A DNA stretch of 64,000 bases, taken from contig NZ_BMPH01000010.1 in the NCBI RefSeq assembly GCF_014647495.1, forward strand, positions 1 through 64,000, in the 5' to 3' direction. The stretch is from Glutamicibacter protophormiae (GTDB lineage Bacteria > Actinomycetota > Actinomycetes > Actinomycetales > Micrococcaceae). Positions within the stretch are counted from its first letter, which is position 1; each line of letters opens with the position of its first letter. A program made the position numbers and the translations under genes. Positions 1-8,041 of the stretch are shown piece after piece. The notes under the pieces are model-generated. The model worked only from the letters and a program-made list of their open reading frames with translations. It was not told the DNA's origin and ran no database searches.

Positions 1-15
1 CTTTAATCGTGGAAG

Positions 16-59
16 TGTCACCGATGTCCTGATACAGAACTGTCACCGATGTCCCGATA
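16..59. repeat. Two 19-bp direct repeats, 25-bp period
   Basis: Positions 16-34 and 41-59 carry the same 19-bp unit (TGTCACCGATGTCCTGATA) with one substitution, separated by six bases. Repeats of this wording are, from memory, common next to insertion-sequence ends in Arthrobacter relatives, so this may be the terminus of an element lying left of the window. No transposase is visible inside the window, so the IS reading is inference. Confidence 0.5.
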
Positions 60-269
60 GAAAACAGTTTCCCTGCAGTGGCCGCACCGTGCCGGTGGAG
101 CCGCACGCTGGCGATGCGTGGCAAAACTTCTCGCCGGCATGTCAGCATCCACCGGCGCTTGCCCCGCAAGGTCGCTGAAAGCACAATACCGGCCCCGCTG
201 ACCGCCGTCCCGCCCGGCCTGGTTCAGCCGGCAGACCTGCCACAAAGGAACACCCGATAGGCTGTTGGC

Positions 270-656
270 ATGCCAGCATTTGAGGGCCGCCTAGCAGGCG
301 ACGAATTCACCCCCACCGAGAAGCAGCTTCTCAACCGGTTGTGCTCCGGCCTCGGCCCGGAATCTTTCAGCGCCCGCCGACAGCTTCAAACGGCGCGCTG
401 GGGAGGGTACGAATACGAGGGCTGCAAGTGTTTCCTGATCCAGATCCCCGCCAGCTCCACGGCACCGCTCATCAACCACGACGGCGGGCCGTTCACGATG
501 CTCGAAGTCTCCGCGGATTCGGAGTCTTTCGGCATGCTGGAGCTTTGGGTCCTCGACGGGCTCCTGCACTCAGTGACCTACATGCCCTTCGGAGAGAATC
601 ATGTCGAGTTGCCCACTGCTGCCGAATTCGAGCTGACCCTCATCGAATACCCCTGA
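270..656 (+). CDS. Hypothetical protein, 128 aa
   Basis: A soluble acidic protein that I do not recognise. It has no signal peptide, membrane segment or cysteine motif. The N-terminal part (TPTEKQLLNRL) is probably helical, and the C-terminal two thirds looks like alternating strands (MLEVSAD, MLELWVLDG, FELTLIEYP), reminiscent of small immunity or SMI1/DUF6984-type folds, but no diagnostic motif supports that. The ribosome site is weak and the ATG at 270 is simply the first in-frame start. It stands alone: possible IS repeats lie upstream and a 271-base gap lies before the nitrobindin gene, in which I see nothing. Confidence 0.55.
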   Translation: MPAFEGRLAGDEFTPTEKQLLNRLCSGLGPESFSARRQLQTARWGGYEYEGCKCFLIQIPASSTAPLINHDGGPFTMLEVSADSESFGMLELWVLDGLLHSVTYMPFGENHVELPTAAEFELTLIEYP

Positions 657-927
657 TCCTGCACCATGCCGGAAGCACGCAGCGATGAAGCAGGGTTCCG
701 GCAAGGTGGCGACTGGCGATATCTTGGGCCTTGCAGTGGGCATCTTGCGCCGCCTCGCACTGGATCATCGGAACAACTCGTAGACTGGATACGCATCCAG
801 GTGCCGCATTATTGCCGGCACGTCGCCAACGGGCTCAAGTACCGGTCAACCGCCTCTCGTGCACGGCATGAGCTTCGACAAGACGTTGGCAGGGCATTGG
901 TGTGGTTCAGACAGAAAAGGAATACCC

Positions 928-1398
928 ATGACATTGCACCCTGGTCTGGCTTCAGTGGCCGGCCTCATCGGCACGTGGCGGGGTGAGGGCGACGGCGAAT
1001 ATCCGACGATCGATTCTTTCCGGTACTCCGAAGAGATCGCGTTCACGGATGTCGGCAAGCCGTTCCTCCACTACCTGCAGCGCACGTGGTCTCCTGCCGG
1101 CGCGCCGATGCACACGGAAACCGGGTATCTGCGGGTCGTCGACGGTTCCACAGCGGAGTTCGTGCTGGCCCAGCCTACGGGCCAGACCGAATTGGCGGAG
1201 GGCGCACTGGAAGCCACCGCCGAGGGATTCACCTGTTTTCTCGCATCACGAATCTTGAACTCGGCGAGCGCCAAGCACGTGGACTCCACGCAACGCCGCC
1301 TCGAATTGGCCGGGGATATCCTGACTACCCATTTCGCGATGGCTGCGGTGGGAGTCCAGATGACACACCACTTGAAATCGGTGCTGCGCAGGGTCTGA
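928..1398 (+). CDS. Nitrobindin-like heme-binding beta-barrel protein (DUF1794/THAP4-like)
   Basis: A 156-residue single-domain protein with the nitrobindin signature LIGTWRGEGDGEYP near residue 15, a Y-x-E-E-I strand, and the following strands of a ten-stranded barrel. Known family members bind ferric heme through a C-terminal histidine and isomerise peroxynitrite to nitrate. The C-terminal half here has M-T-H-H-L, so a candidate histidine ligand is present. The ATG at 928 is chosen because AAAAGG lies seven bases before it and the family starts at this point; an in-frame ATG at 859 would add 23 unrelated residues. Convergent with the ytoQ gene. Confidence 0.85.
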   Translation: MTLHPGLASVAGLIGTWRGEGDGEYPTIDSFRYSEEIAFTDVGKPFLHYLQRTWSPAGAPMHTETGYLRVVDGSTAEFVLAQPTGQTELAEGALEATAEGFTCFLASRILNSASAKHVDSTQRRLELAGDILTTHFAMAAVGVQMTHHLKSVLRRV

Positions 1399-1439
1399 GA
1401 TTGCCAGCCGCAACTGCGACGGGACCCTGGAACAGCATG

Positions 1440-1490
1440 CCATGAGCCAGGTGCCCAGCTTCCCCGCGAAACCGGGACCCTGGCTCATGG
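1440..1490. terminator. Large inverted repeat between convergent genes
   Basis: Arms 1440-1456 and 1474-1490 are 17 bases each and pair at 15 positions (12 uninterrupted outer pairs, then a two-base mismatch), with a 17-base loop. It lies between the 3' ends of the nitrobindin gene (+) and the ytoQ gene (-), so a bidirectional transcript end is the natural reading. There is no T-tract on either side. Confidence 0.55.
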
Positions 1491-1501
1491 TGCGTGGATG
1501 T

Positions 1502-1942
1502 TTACCCCTGCAGCACGTAGCGCAGGGTCTCCACGACCTGGTTGGTGGTCTTGCACCATCCCTGGGCGCCGGCGTCGACCTCCTTGAGCGGGTGCACGAT
1601 GTCTTCATCGTGCAAGGTCGCGTAGGGCTTGCCCAGCGCGGCGCAATACCCGGCGTCGAAGGCCGCGTTCCACTGCTTGTACTTGTCTCCGAAGCGCACC
1701 ACCACGAAGTCGCTCTTCTCGATCAGGGTGCGGGTACGGATGGCGTTGATCTTGGATGACTGGTGGTCGCGCCAGAACTGGCTGGAGGTCTCCCCCAGGT
1801 GGTCGCCGGCGGCGTCGCTGGCCGGGTGGTCCGTGACCGGGGCGGTGAAAACGATGTCCAGGCCTGCGGCCTCGGCGCCGCGCTGGATCTCATCACGCCA
1901 ATCGGTGTGGATCTCTCCCGACAGATAAACAGTGAAACTCAT
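1502..1942 (-). CDS. YtoQ family protein
   Basis: A 146-residue protein matching the YtoQ family end to end: MSFTVYLSGEIHTDWR at the start, the VTDHPASD segment, LIEKSDFVVVRFGDKYKQWN in the middle and LGKPYATLHDE near the end. The fold is Rossmann-like and related to nucleoside 2-deoxyribosyltransferase-type proteins, but the family's biochemical role is unknown. Length is normal. It is monocistronic, divergent from nothing close and convergent with the nitrobindin gene. Confidence 0.88.
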   Translation of the reverse strand: MSFTVYLSGEIHTDWRDEIQRGAEAAGLDIVFTAPVTDHPASDAAGDHLGETSSQFWRDHQSSKINAIRTRTLIEKSDFVVVRFGDKYKQWNAAFDAGYCAALGKPYATLHDEDIVHPLKEVDAGAQGWCKTTNQVVETLRYVLQG

Positions 1943-2092
1943 GGCCGACGGCTCCTTTGCTGGGACAGACGGACCCGGTTGGTCCTCGAATCCACCATCC
2001 TATGGGCCGCATCCGCTATTTCCGCTTCGGCGCCACAGCGCGCCTTAACAATCTCAGCGGCCCGGGCGGCGGCTGCCTCGGCCGTGCGCCGG

Positions 2093-3058
2093 CTACAGTC
2101 CCGAGGCCAGCAACTGCCGCCATCGCTGCGGCATGGGCGCGTCGATGGACAGCGTGGACCCGTCGGGCTTGGGAATGGTCATTGTGGCCGCATGCAGGTA
2201 GAGCCCGTTGCCGCCCGCTGCTGCGACCTTGCGGTTGAAGGCCTTGCTCCCGTAACGGTCATCCCCCGCGATCGGGTGTCCCGAATGCTGCAGGTGCACC
2301 CTGATCTGGTGCTTCCGACCCGTCAGCAACTGGACCTGGAGCAAGCTGGCGTTCCTGCCGATACGGCGTTGCACCTTCACCCGGGTCTCGGCCCGCTGGC
2401 CGGTCGGCGCCACAACCACCTTGTCCTCCCGGCGTTGCAGCGGCGCATGGATCACGGTGGTCTTGCTGTCCCAGCTGCCGGCGACGACGGCCAGGTAGTG
2501 CCGCTCAATCTCCGCTTCCCTGTCGCGCAACAAATCATGGAGGTAACGCAGCATGCTCGGGGTCTTGGCCAGGACCAGCACCCCCGAGGTATCCCGATCC
2601 AGCCGGTGGCTCAGTTCAAGCTGCGGCAGCTCGGGGCGCAGCTGGCGGAAGGCCTCGATCACCCCGGCCGCGACGTCGGTGCCCTTGTGCACCGCTACGC
2701 CGGCTGGCTTGTCGACTACCAGCAGGTCCCTGTCCTCGAACAGCACCGCATTGCCCAGGCTCTTGAGCAATGAGGCAGGAACCTGCGGTGCCCGGGCTTC
2801 TGCCGGCGCCGCGTCCAGAACCGGCATCTGGATGGTGTCTCCTTGGGCCAAGCGGTACGTCTGGTCGATCTTGCGTCCGTTGATACGCAACTTGCCGGTA
2901 CGCAGCAGCTTGAACAGCTGGCCCGCGGGCACGTGCTTGAACTGGGAGCGGAGGTACTTCTCCAATCGTCGGCCAGCGTGCTCGCTGTCCACGACGATCG
3001 TCTGGTTCCTTGGTCCGCGCGGTGTCATGAGTTGGGGCTGCAAAGCTGTCCCAGGCAA
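2093..3058 (-). CDS. RluC/RluD family 23S rRNA pseudouridine synthase
   Basis: A 321-residue protein with an N-terminal S4-like RNA-binding domain (about residues 20-80: RRLEKYLRSQF, LFKLLRTGKLRING) and a PseudoU_synth_2 catalytic domain. The catalytic motif HRLDRDTSG contains the aspartate that attacks uridine, and GRKHQIRVHLQHSGHPI is the second family signature. It isomerises uridines in rRNA, but which positions cannot be told from sequence. The start is a TTG at 3058 because GGAG sits seven bases upstream; an ATG at 3028 (MTPRGPRNQ) is the alternative and lacks a good ribosome site. Confidence 0.9.
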   Translation of the reverse strand: MPGTALQPQLMTPRGPRNQTIVVDSEHAGRRLEKYLRSQFKHVPAGQLFKLLRTGKLRINGRKIDQTYRLAQGDTIQMPVLDAAPAEARAPQVPASLLKSLGNAVLFEDRDLLVVDKPAGVAVHKGTDVAAGVIEAFRQLRPELPQLELSHRLDRDTSGVLVLAKTPSMLRYLHDLLRDREAEIERHYLAVVAGSWDSKTTVIHAPLQRREDKVVVAPTGQRAETRVKVQRRIGRNASLLQVQLLTGRKHQIRVHLQHSGHPIAGDDRYGSKAFNRKVAAAGGNGLYLHAATMTIPKPDGSTLSIDAPMPQRWRQLLASGL

Positions 3059-3447
3059 ACAATCACTCCATATGCTGGTCCCGTTGGTGCTCGGGGCTCG
3101 GCGGTGCCGTTATCGGCGGGTCATTCGCTGGCGGAATCCGAGCAGTTGCGGCCATGCAGCAAGGCTCGAAAAGGCCAAATTTCATGGTACCGCGTTCAAC
3201 TACGGACATCAGAATCCTCTGGTTCTCGAAGGCCGCGCTGGGTCCGCTGAAGCTGGTGCGCCACCCCGAAGCCCCGGCGACAGTTCCCCGTGTGTGGCCA
3301 GGCCCATCCACACCGATGACCGCAGGACCACTGCGTCCCTCCCATGACGCACCATTGGGGCTCGCCGTTGCGGTGAAGTTCACCGCTTCCGCCGTACCGC
3401 GCCGCCTGCGGTGGCCATCGCGCTCGGAGGGATAACGGCCACGGGAT
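3059..3447. other. Intergenic stretch, nothing supported
   Basis: A 389-base gap between two minus-strand genes. A minus-strand frame at 3063-3383 is open and contains MKFGLF, which resembles the first residues of luciferase-like monooxygenases, but no family sequence follows, so at most it is a relic. I see no RNA gene, clear hairpin or repeat here. Confidence 0.4.
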
Positions 3448-4035
3448 TCATGCTCTGGTGGCCTCGGGATGCAGCAGCGGACAGCAAGCCAGCAGTGCTC
3501 CCCCGACCACGGAGCCCAAGCCGCCTACGGCCATGTCCGAGAGAGTGTCTTCATACGCGGTATAGATCTCCTTGCTGGCGAGTTCGCGACCTATCCATTC
3601 GATCATTTCCCAGAGGGCGCCGGCTGAAAGCCCTAGAGCGGTCACCAGCGTGACGCCCATGCGCGGGGAAAACGCCGGCGAACGAGGATCGGGCAACACC
3701 TTGGCATGGGTCAACGCCAGATAGAGCATGACGGCAATCGATCCGTTGCCCAGAAAATGCACGGCCAGATCCCACCACGCTATCCGGACATACAGGTCGA
3801 GCACGTTGCTCCACGCGGCGGCCTGCAGGATCACCACAATCGCGGCGTCGGCGATCGGCCGCATTCCAAGGAACCTCGGTGCCACGCATCCGGGCAGCGC
3901 GAAGGCCAGGATCGCCGCGTCGGTGGGTCCGTACACCACTGCCGCGACCACGACGCCCAGTGCAGCAAGGCACCTGAGGACATCCGCACCCATGGCCGCC
4001 GGGCCGTGGAGCCGGCGCAGGAAGTTCTCAATCAT
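3448..4035 (-). CDS. Integral membrane protein, YjdF/DUF2238-like
   Basis: A 195-residue protein with about five hydrophobic helices. The conserved part of the YjdF-like family is recognisable: WWDLAVHFLGNG, then a W-E-M-I-E-W helix end, then YEDTLSDMAVGGLGS, which places charged D, H, E and D residues inside the membrane. Function of the family is unknown. The ATG at 4035 overlaps the stop of the upstream hydrolase gene by eight bases, so the two are probably translationally coupled. The same frame stays open far upstream, but that part is antisense to the hydrolase. Confidence 0.72.
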   Translation of the reverse strand: MIENFLRRLHGPAAMGADVLRCLAALGVVVAAVVYGPTDAAILAFALPGCVAPRFLGMRPIADAAIVVILQAAAWSNVLDLYVRIAWWDLAVHFLGNGSIAVMLYLALTHAKVLPDPRSPAFSPRMGVTLVTALGLSAGALWEMIEWIGRELASKEIYTAYEDTLSDMAVGGLGSVVGGALLACCPLLHPEATRA

Positions 4036-4837
4036 TCCACCGCTCCTGTTCCGGCAGCCGGAGCACCGCCTGCACGGGCAGGTGGTCCGACCCCCATCCC
4101 CCGTGGTAGCGCAGGCCGTTGGCACCTGCCGCGTTGACCAGGATCCCGGGCGAGACAAGAATCCAATCCAGCTTGCGGCCCTCGGTCCGCGGAACACGAT
4201 ACGACCCCAGCGTCCCCCACGCCGCGCCCAGGGAGCGCCGTGCCCTGCCTGATGCCTCGAGCAGAGCGTAGGTACGCGACAGCTCTTGCATTTCCGCGGC
4301 ATCCAGCCCCGCATTGAAATCACCGGTCACCAGGACCGGAACCGGGCTCTGCGCGACCAGCTGGCCGATGCAGTGCACGGAGCGTCGTCGCGAGCCCGAC
4401 GACAAGTGGTCCAGGTGGGTGTTGACCATCTGGACGCAATGTCCAGTGCGCCGATCCCGGAAGCTCGCCCGAACGAGTATCCGCGGCAGGAGGTTTCCCC
4501 AGGAGATCGAGCCGGGACTGTCGGGGCGCGCCGACAGGGCACGTTGCTCCCAGCACAGCAGTTCCAGGCGCTGCGCATCGAAGATGATCGGGCAGCGTTC
4601 TCCGCGCCCCCGGCGGCCCCGTCCATAGCCCACCGACCGGTAGGCGGAGCCGAGCGCCGACAGGACGAAGTCCACCTGGGCAGGAAGGGCTTCCTGCAGG
4701 CCGAGCAGGCTCGGGCGCTCGGACTGCAGCAGGGACTTGATCCTAGGAGCCCTCACATCCCATCGATCCGCTGTCCGGCCCAGTGCATAACGGGTACGGC
4801 GCCTGATGTTCCAACTCATGACATGGATATCCGCCAC
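4028..4837 (-). CDS. Endonuclease/exonuclease/phosphatase (EEP) family hydrolase
   Basis: A 269-residue protein carrying the EEP motifs in order: SWNIRRR (metal-binding Asn), GLQEA (Glu), NTHLDHL, TGDFNAG (Asp/Asn) and SDHLPV near the C terminus (catalytic Asp-His). The family hydrolyses phosphodiesters or phosphomonoesters with a divalent metal; substrate unknown. The GTG at 4837 is chosen because GGGGAG lies six bases upstream and the EEP domain begins at once; a longer frame to 4993 would overlap the glycosyltransferase by nearly 100 bases. It lies 58 bases after that gene and overlaps the membrane-protein gene. Confidence 0.85.
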   Translation of the reverse strand: MADIHVMSWNIRRRTRYALGRTADRWDVRAPRIKSLLQSERPSLLGLQEALPAQVDFVLSALGSAYRSVGYGRGRRGRGERCPIIFDAQRLELLCWEQRALSARPDSPGSISWGNLLPRILVRASFRDRRTGHCVQMVNTHLDHLSSGSRRRSVHCIGQLVAQSPVPVLVTGDFNAGLDAAEMQELSRTYALLEASGRARRSLGAAWGTLGSYRVPRTEGRKLDWILVSPGILVNAAGANGLRYHGGWGSDHLPVQAVLRLPEQERWND

Positions 4838-4895
4838 ACCGATCTCCCCGGCGAATGGCCTGCTGGCAGGGCGGGGCCCGGAGCCGCCTCCGCGC

Positions 4896-5738
4896 TCAGG
4901 CGACGCGGGAACCACTGGCGTTCCTCGTGTCCCGAGGGTGATTTCCACGGTCGACGCCGAGCAGCCTTTTCCAGCGTCGGGGCGGGAATTCATCGGGCCA
5001 ATGCACTAGAACGGTTCGGAAGCCGCGGCGCAGGCGTTTTGCGAAGGCGCGGGCGTCGAAGAACGGGCGCATCGACATCCCCATCATCGACGACTTCACA
5101 TAGCCGACTTTGTGGTTCGCTCCTAGATGGAAGGCAAGATCCAGATCGTCATGAAGCTCGGGATCCCGGCGATGGGCCGCAGTGCGAATCTGCGCCCAGG
5201 CTTCCCGACGCAGCCCCATATTGGATCCGAACAGCGGACGATGGCCCAAGGCAGGTGCCGTGGCCAGCACGTACACCCCCAGGTAGACCGCGGCCAAGGG
5301 AGCGCGCAGCGCCCGGGGGCCGTCGGTGAAACGCGCGGGTCCGGTCAAGGCCGCGGTGCCCGGGTTCCGGGCAAATGCATCCACCATGTCCTCCACCCAG
5401 GTCGCCGGAGGGACGCAGTCGGCGTCCAGACGCAGGATAATCTCGCCGCGGGCATGGTCATAACCCGCTGCGCTGGCCGCGGGGATGCCGGGCTCTGGAC
5501 ACGCCACCACTGCCGCACCGGCGTCGCGCGCCACCTGCGCGGAATCGTCGGTCGACGCGTTGTCCACGACAACGATCTCATCGGCGGCGCGGGTCTGGGC
5601 CTTGAGTGCAGCAAGGCACCGGGCCAGCAGGGGGCCGTCGTCTTTCACCGGAATGACTATCGAGACCGTGGGCCGCCCCGCCGTTCCGGCCTGGCGACCC
5701 GTGCTTTCATAGTCCATATCCTGTGGCACCGTGTTCAT
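4896..5738 (-). CDS. Family 2 glycosyltransferase
   Basis: A 280-residue GT-A protein. TVSIVIPVKDDG begins the nucleotide-sugar domain, VVDNASTDDS follows, LRLDADCVPP holds the metal-binding D-x-D equivalent, and HDDLDLAFHLG is the ED-type catalytic motif. It has no clear membrane anchor. The donor and acceptor cannot be deduced. The start is set at the ATG at 5738 (MNTVPQDM); an ATG seven codons on is possible. First gene of a three-gene minus-strand run with the EEP hydrolase and the YjdF-like membrane protein, which hints at an envelope role. Confidence 0.85.
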   Translation of the reverse strand: MNTVPQDMDYESTGRQAGTAGRPTVSIVIPVKDDGPLLARCLAALKAQTRAADEIVVVDNASTDDSAQVARDAGAAVVACPEPGIPAASAAGYDHARGEIILRLDADCVPPATWVEDMVDAFARNPGTAALTGPARFTDGPRALRAPLAAVYLGVYVLATAPALGHRPLFGSNMGLRREAWAQIRTAAHRRDPELHDDLDLAFHLGANHKVGYVKSSMMGMSMRPFFDARAFAKRLRRGFRTVLVHWPDEFPPRRWKRLLGVDRGNHPRDTRNASGSRVA

Positions 5739-5897
5739 GGAGCCTAGGCTATCGTCTCCGCGATCCGGCGCCGCCCAAACTGGATGCCAGCAGAAAAGGC
5801 AGACTGCGGCAGTCCGGCCGGAAGCCTCGCGCCGACGCGCTGCACCGAAATTCCATCGAAATCTGGCGTGGCGACGCCGGGATACTAGGCTGAGAGC

Positions 5898-6590
5898 ATG
5901 GCAACCGTTATTCTCGTGCGGCACGGCCGCTCCACCGCAAATACCGCCGGCGTGCTGGCGGGCCGCGCCGACGGCGTCAGCCTGGACGAGGTGGGCCGGG
6001 AGCAGGCGTCACTGGCCGGAGAGCGGCTGGCCGCCGTCCCCCTGGTCGGGGTGGTCTCCAGCCCGCTGGAGCGCTGCCTGCAGACCGCCCAATTCATCAT
6101 CGACCGCCAGCACCAAGCGCCCTTCGCGCCCATGGACTCCGGCCTGGTCGAATGCGACTACGGCCAGTGGCAGGGCAGGACGCTCAAGGAGCTGGCCACC
6201 GAAGAGCTGTGGAAGGTGGTCCAGTCCCAGCCTTCCGCGGCCGCGTTCCCGGGCGGCGAATCGCTGGCGGCCATGCAGGCGCGCGCGGTGGCCGCCATCC
6301 GCCGCCGCGATGCTGCCTTTGAATCCGAGCACGGCCCCGGCGCAGTATGGGCGGCCGTCAGCCACGGCGACATCATCAAATCGATTCTCGCCGACGCGCT
6401 GGGCACCCACCTGGACATGTTCCAGCGCCTGAACGTCGGCCCCGCGTCGGTGTCGATCGTGCATTACGGGCCGCACCGTCCCAGCGTTTATGCGATCAAC
6501 ACCGAGGCCGGCGATTTGTCCTGGCTGGCCAAAGCCGCCCCTGCGGGCGACGCCCCGGTCGGCGGAGGCCCTGGACACCAGGCGCCGTGA
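5898..6590 (+). CDS. Histidine phosphatase, MSMEG_4193 type
   Basis: A 230-residue branch-1 histidine phosphatase. VILVRHGRS holds the phosphorylated histidine, SSPLERCLQTA the second arginine, and AAVSHGDIIKS the second catalytic histidine. Length and the adjoining genes match the MSMEG_4193 subfamily of Actinobacteria, whose substrate is not established. It opens a three-gene plus-strand operon with a DUF3090 protein (24-base gap) and an SCO1664-family protein. This trio is kept together in many actinobacteria, implying a shared but unknown function. Confidence 0.9.
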   Translation: MATVILVRHGRSTANTAGVLAGRADGVSLDEVGREQASLAGERLAAVPLVGVVSSPLERCLQTAQFIIDRQHQAPFAPMDSGLVECDYGQWQGRTLKELATEELWKVVQSQPSAAAFPGGESLAAMQARAVAAIRRRDAAFESEHGPGAVWAAVSHGDIIKSILADALGTHLDMFQRLNVGPASVSIVHYGPHRPSVYAINTEAGDLSWLAKAAPAGDAPVGGGPGHQAP

Positions 6591-6614
6591 ACGTCTTCGG
6601 CCTAGAATATTGAC

Positions 6615-7145
6615 ATGTCTACACGTGTTCACGAGTTTTCCTGGCCAGATCGTGTCGTCGTCGGCGTCATCGGCGATCCGGGATCGCGGGCGTTCTACCT
6701 GCAGGTGCGCGCCGCCAAGCAGCTGGTGACGCTCGCCCTGGAGAAACAGCAATCGGCGGCGCTCGCCGAGAAAATCGACGAGGTGCTCGACCAGCTCGGC
6801 GCGGTCGAGGGCAACCCCTTCAGCGTCCCTGCCGGCACGCCCCTTGAACTGGTCGACAACGACCCGCTCGAACCGGTCGAGGTGCAGTTCCGCATCGGCG
6901 CGATCAGCCTGGGCTGGGATGCCACCACCTCGCAGATCGTCATCGAGCTCTATCCGCTGGGCGAAGACGACGATGAAGTCCCGGCCGATGCCGACGAGAT
7001 GCTGCTCGTGCGGGTGCCGGTGGGCACCGCGCGGGCCTTCGCCAAGCGCACCCGCGAGATCGTGGCGGCCGGGCGGCCCATGTGCCCGCTGTGCGGGAAC
7101 CCGATGGATCCCGAGGGGCATGTCTGCACCCCTCCGGAGGACTGA
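6615..7145 (+). CDS. DUF3090 domain protein
   Basis: A 176-residue protein matching DUF3090 over its whole length: an N-terminal VHEFSWPDRVVVG beta segment and GSRAFYLQVR, then a C-terminal putative zinc ribbon with paired cysteines (CPLCGNPMDPEGHVC). Function is unknown. It lies in the middle of the histidine phosphatase/DUF3090/SCO1664 operon, and its TGA overlaps the ATG of the next gene (TGATG), so translation is likely coupled. Confidence 0.92.
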   Translation: MSTRVHEFSWPDRVVVGVIGDPGSRAFYLQVRAAKQLVTLALEKQQSAALAEKIDEVLDQLGAVEGNPFSVPAGTPLELVDNDPLEPVEVQFRIGAISLGWDATTSQIVIELYPLGEDDDEVPADADEMLLVRVPVGTARAFAKRTREIVAAGRPMCPLCGNPMDPEGHVCTPPED

Positions 7146-7912
7146 TGCCGGCGCCGGATCTCATGGCCGCCGAGCTGACCCTCACCGGCCGCATCACCAC
7201 GGCGTCCAATGCCACCTTTCTGGGCAGCATCGGAGCCACGGAGGTCGTCTACAAGCCGATCGCCGGCGAAAGCCCGCTCTGGGATTTTCCCGACGGGCTT
7301 CTGGCCCACCGGGAGGTCGCCGCATACCTGGTCTCCCGGGCCTTCGGCTGGGATATCGTGCCGCAGACCTGGCTGCGCGAGGGACCGCTCGGCGAGGGCA
7401 TGGTGCAGCTGTGGAAGGAACCGGATGCCGGGCAGAGTCCCGTGGACCTGGTCCCAGCGGACCAGACGCCGGACACCGGCTGGAAACACGTGCTCAAGGG
7501 CCAGGATGAGAGCGGACGCGTCGTCGAGCTCATCCACGAGGACACCCAGGCGCTGCGGCGCATGGCCGTGTTCGACGTGATCGTCAACAATGCCGACCGC
7601 AAGGGCAACCACATCCTCGCCATGCCCGATGGCCACCGCTACGGCGTGGACCACGGACTGGCCTTCCACCGCGAGCACAAGCTGCGCACGGTGCTGTGGG
7701 GATGGCTGGGCCAAGCGCTGAACGACGACGAGCTCGAAGGCCTAGGCAAGGTCGCCGCGGGGCTGTCCGGCGAACTGGGGCGCAGCCTGGCGCAGCTGCT
7801 GACCGGCGAAGAAGTCGACGCCGTGGCCGCACGCTGCCAGCGGTTGCAGGCCACCGGGACATTCCCCGGACCTAGCGGCCAGATGCCGGCTGTCCCCTGG
7901 CCGCTGTTCTAG
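7145..7912 (+). CDS. SCO1664 family protein (PI3/4-kinase-like fold)
   Basis: A 255-residue protein of the SCO1664 family, distantly related to phosphatidylinositol 3/4-kinase catalytic domains. Recognisable points are VVYKPIAGE (lysine in a nucleotide-binding position), FDVIVNNADRKGNHIL (catalytic-loop-like N-N-x-D-R-K) and YGVDHGLAFH (metal-binding D). The start at 7145 overlaps the stop of the DUF3090 gene and has GGAGG just upstream; a longer in-frame start at 7082 would overlap DUF3090 by 60 bases. A kinase-like protein paired with a histidine phosphatase suggests a phosphorylation module, which is inference. Confidence 0.87.
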   Translation: MPAPDLMAAELTLTGRITTASNATFLGSIGATEVVYKPIAGESPLWDFPDGLLAHREVAAYLVSRAFGWDIVPQTWLREGPLGEGMVQLWKEPDAGQSPVDLVPADQTPDTGWKHVLKGQDESGRVVELIHEDTQALRRMAVFDVIVNNADRKGNHILAMPDGHRYGVDHGLAFHREHKLRTVLWGWLGQALNDDELEGLGKVAAGLSGELGRSLAQLLTGEEVDAVAARCQRLQATGTFPGPSGQMPAVPWPLF

Positions 7913-8041
7913 GGACTCCGGCCCCGCGTGGTTTCCCGCTTCCGCGGGGTAAAGCCGGCAATCTCGGTGGCTTGCTCTCCCGGCGCCGACGCGGATCAGC
8001 GCGCAGCGTGTCCGTCCGCCTCTCCGAATGCCTGCGCCGTC

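Noticed and set aside
1763-2773. Long plus-strand frame of 336 codons
   Set aside because: It runs antisense to the ytoQ-rluC region, has no ribosome site or domain; a by-product of high G+C third positions in the true minus-strand genes.
3063-3383. Minus-strand frame containing MKFGLF, like a luciferase-type monooxygenase start
   Set aside because: No family sequence follows the first six residues and no ribosome site was evident; at most a relic.
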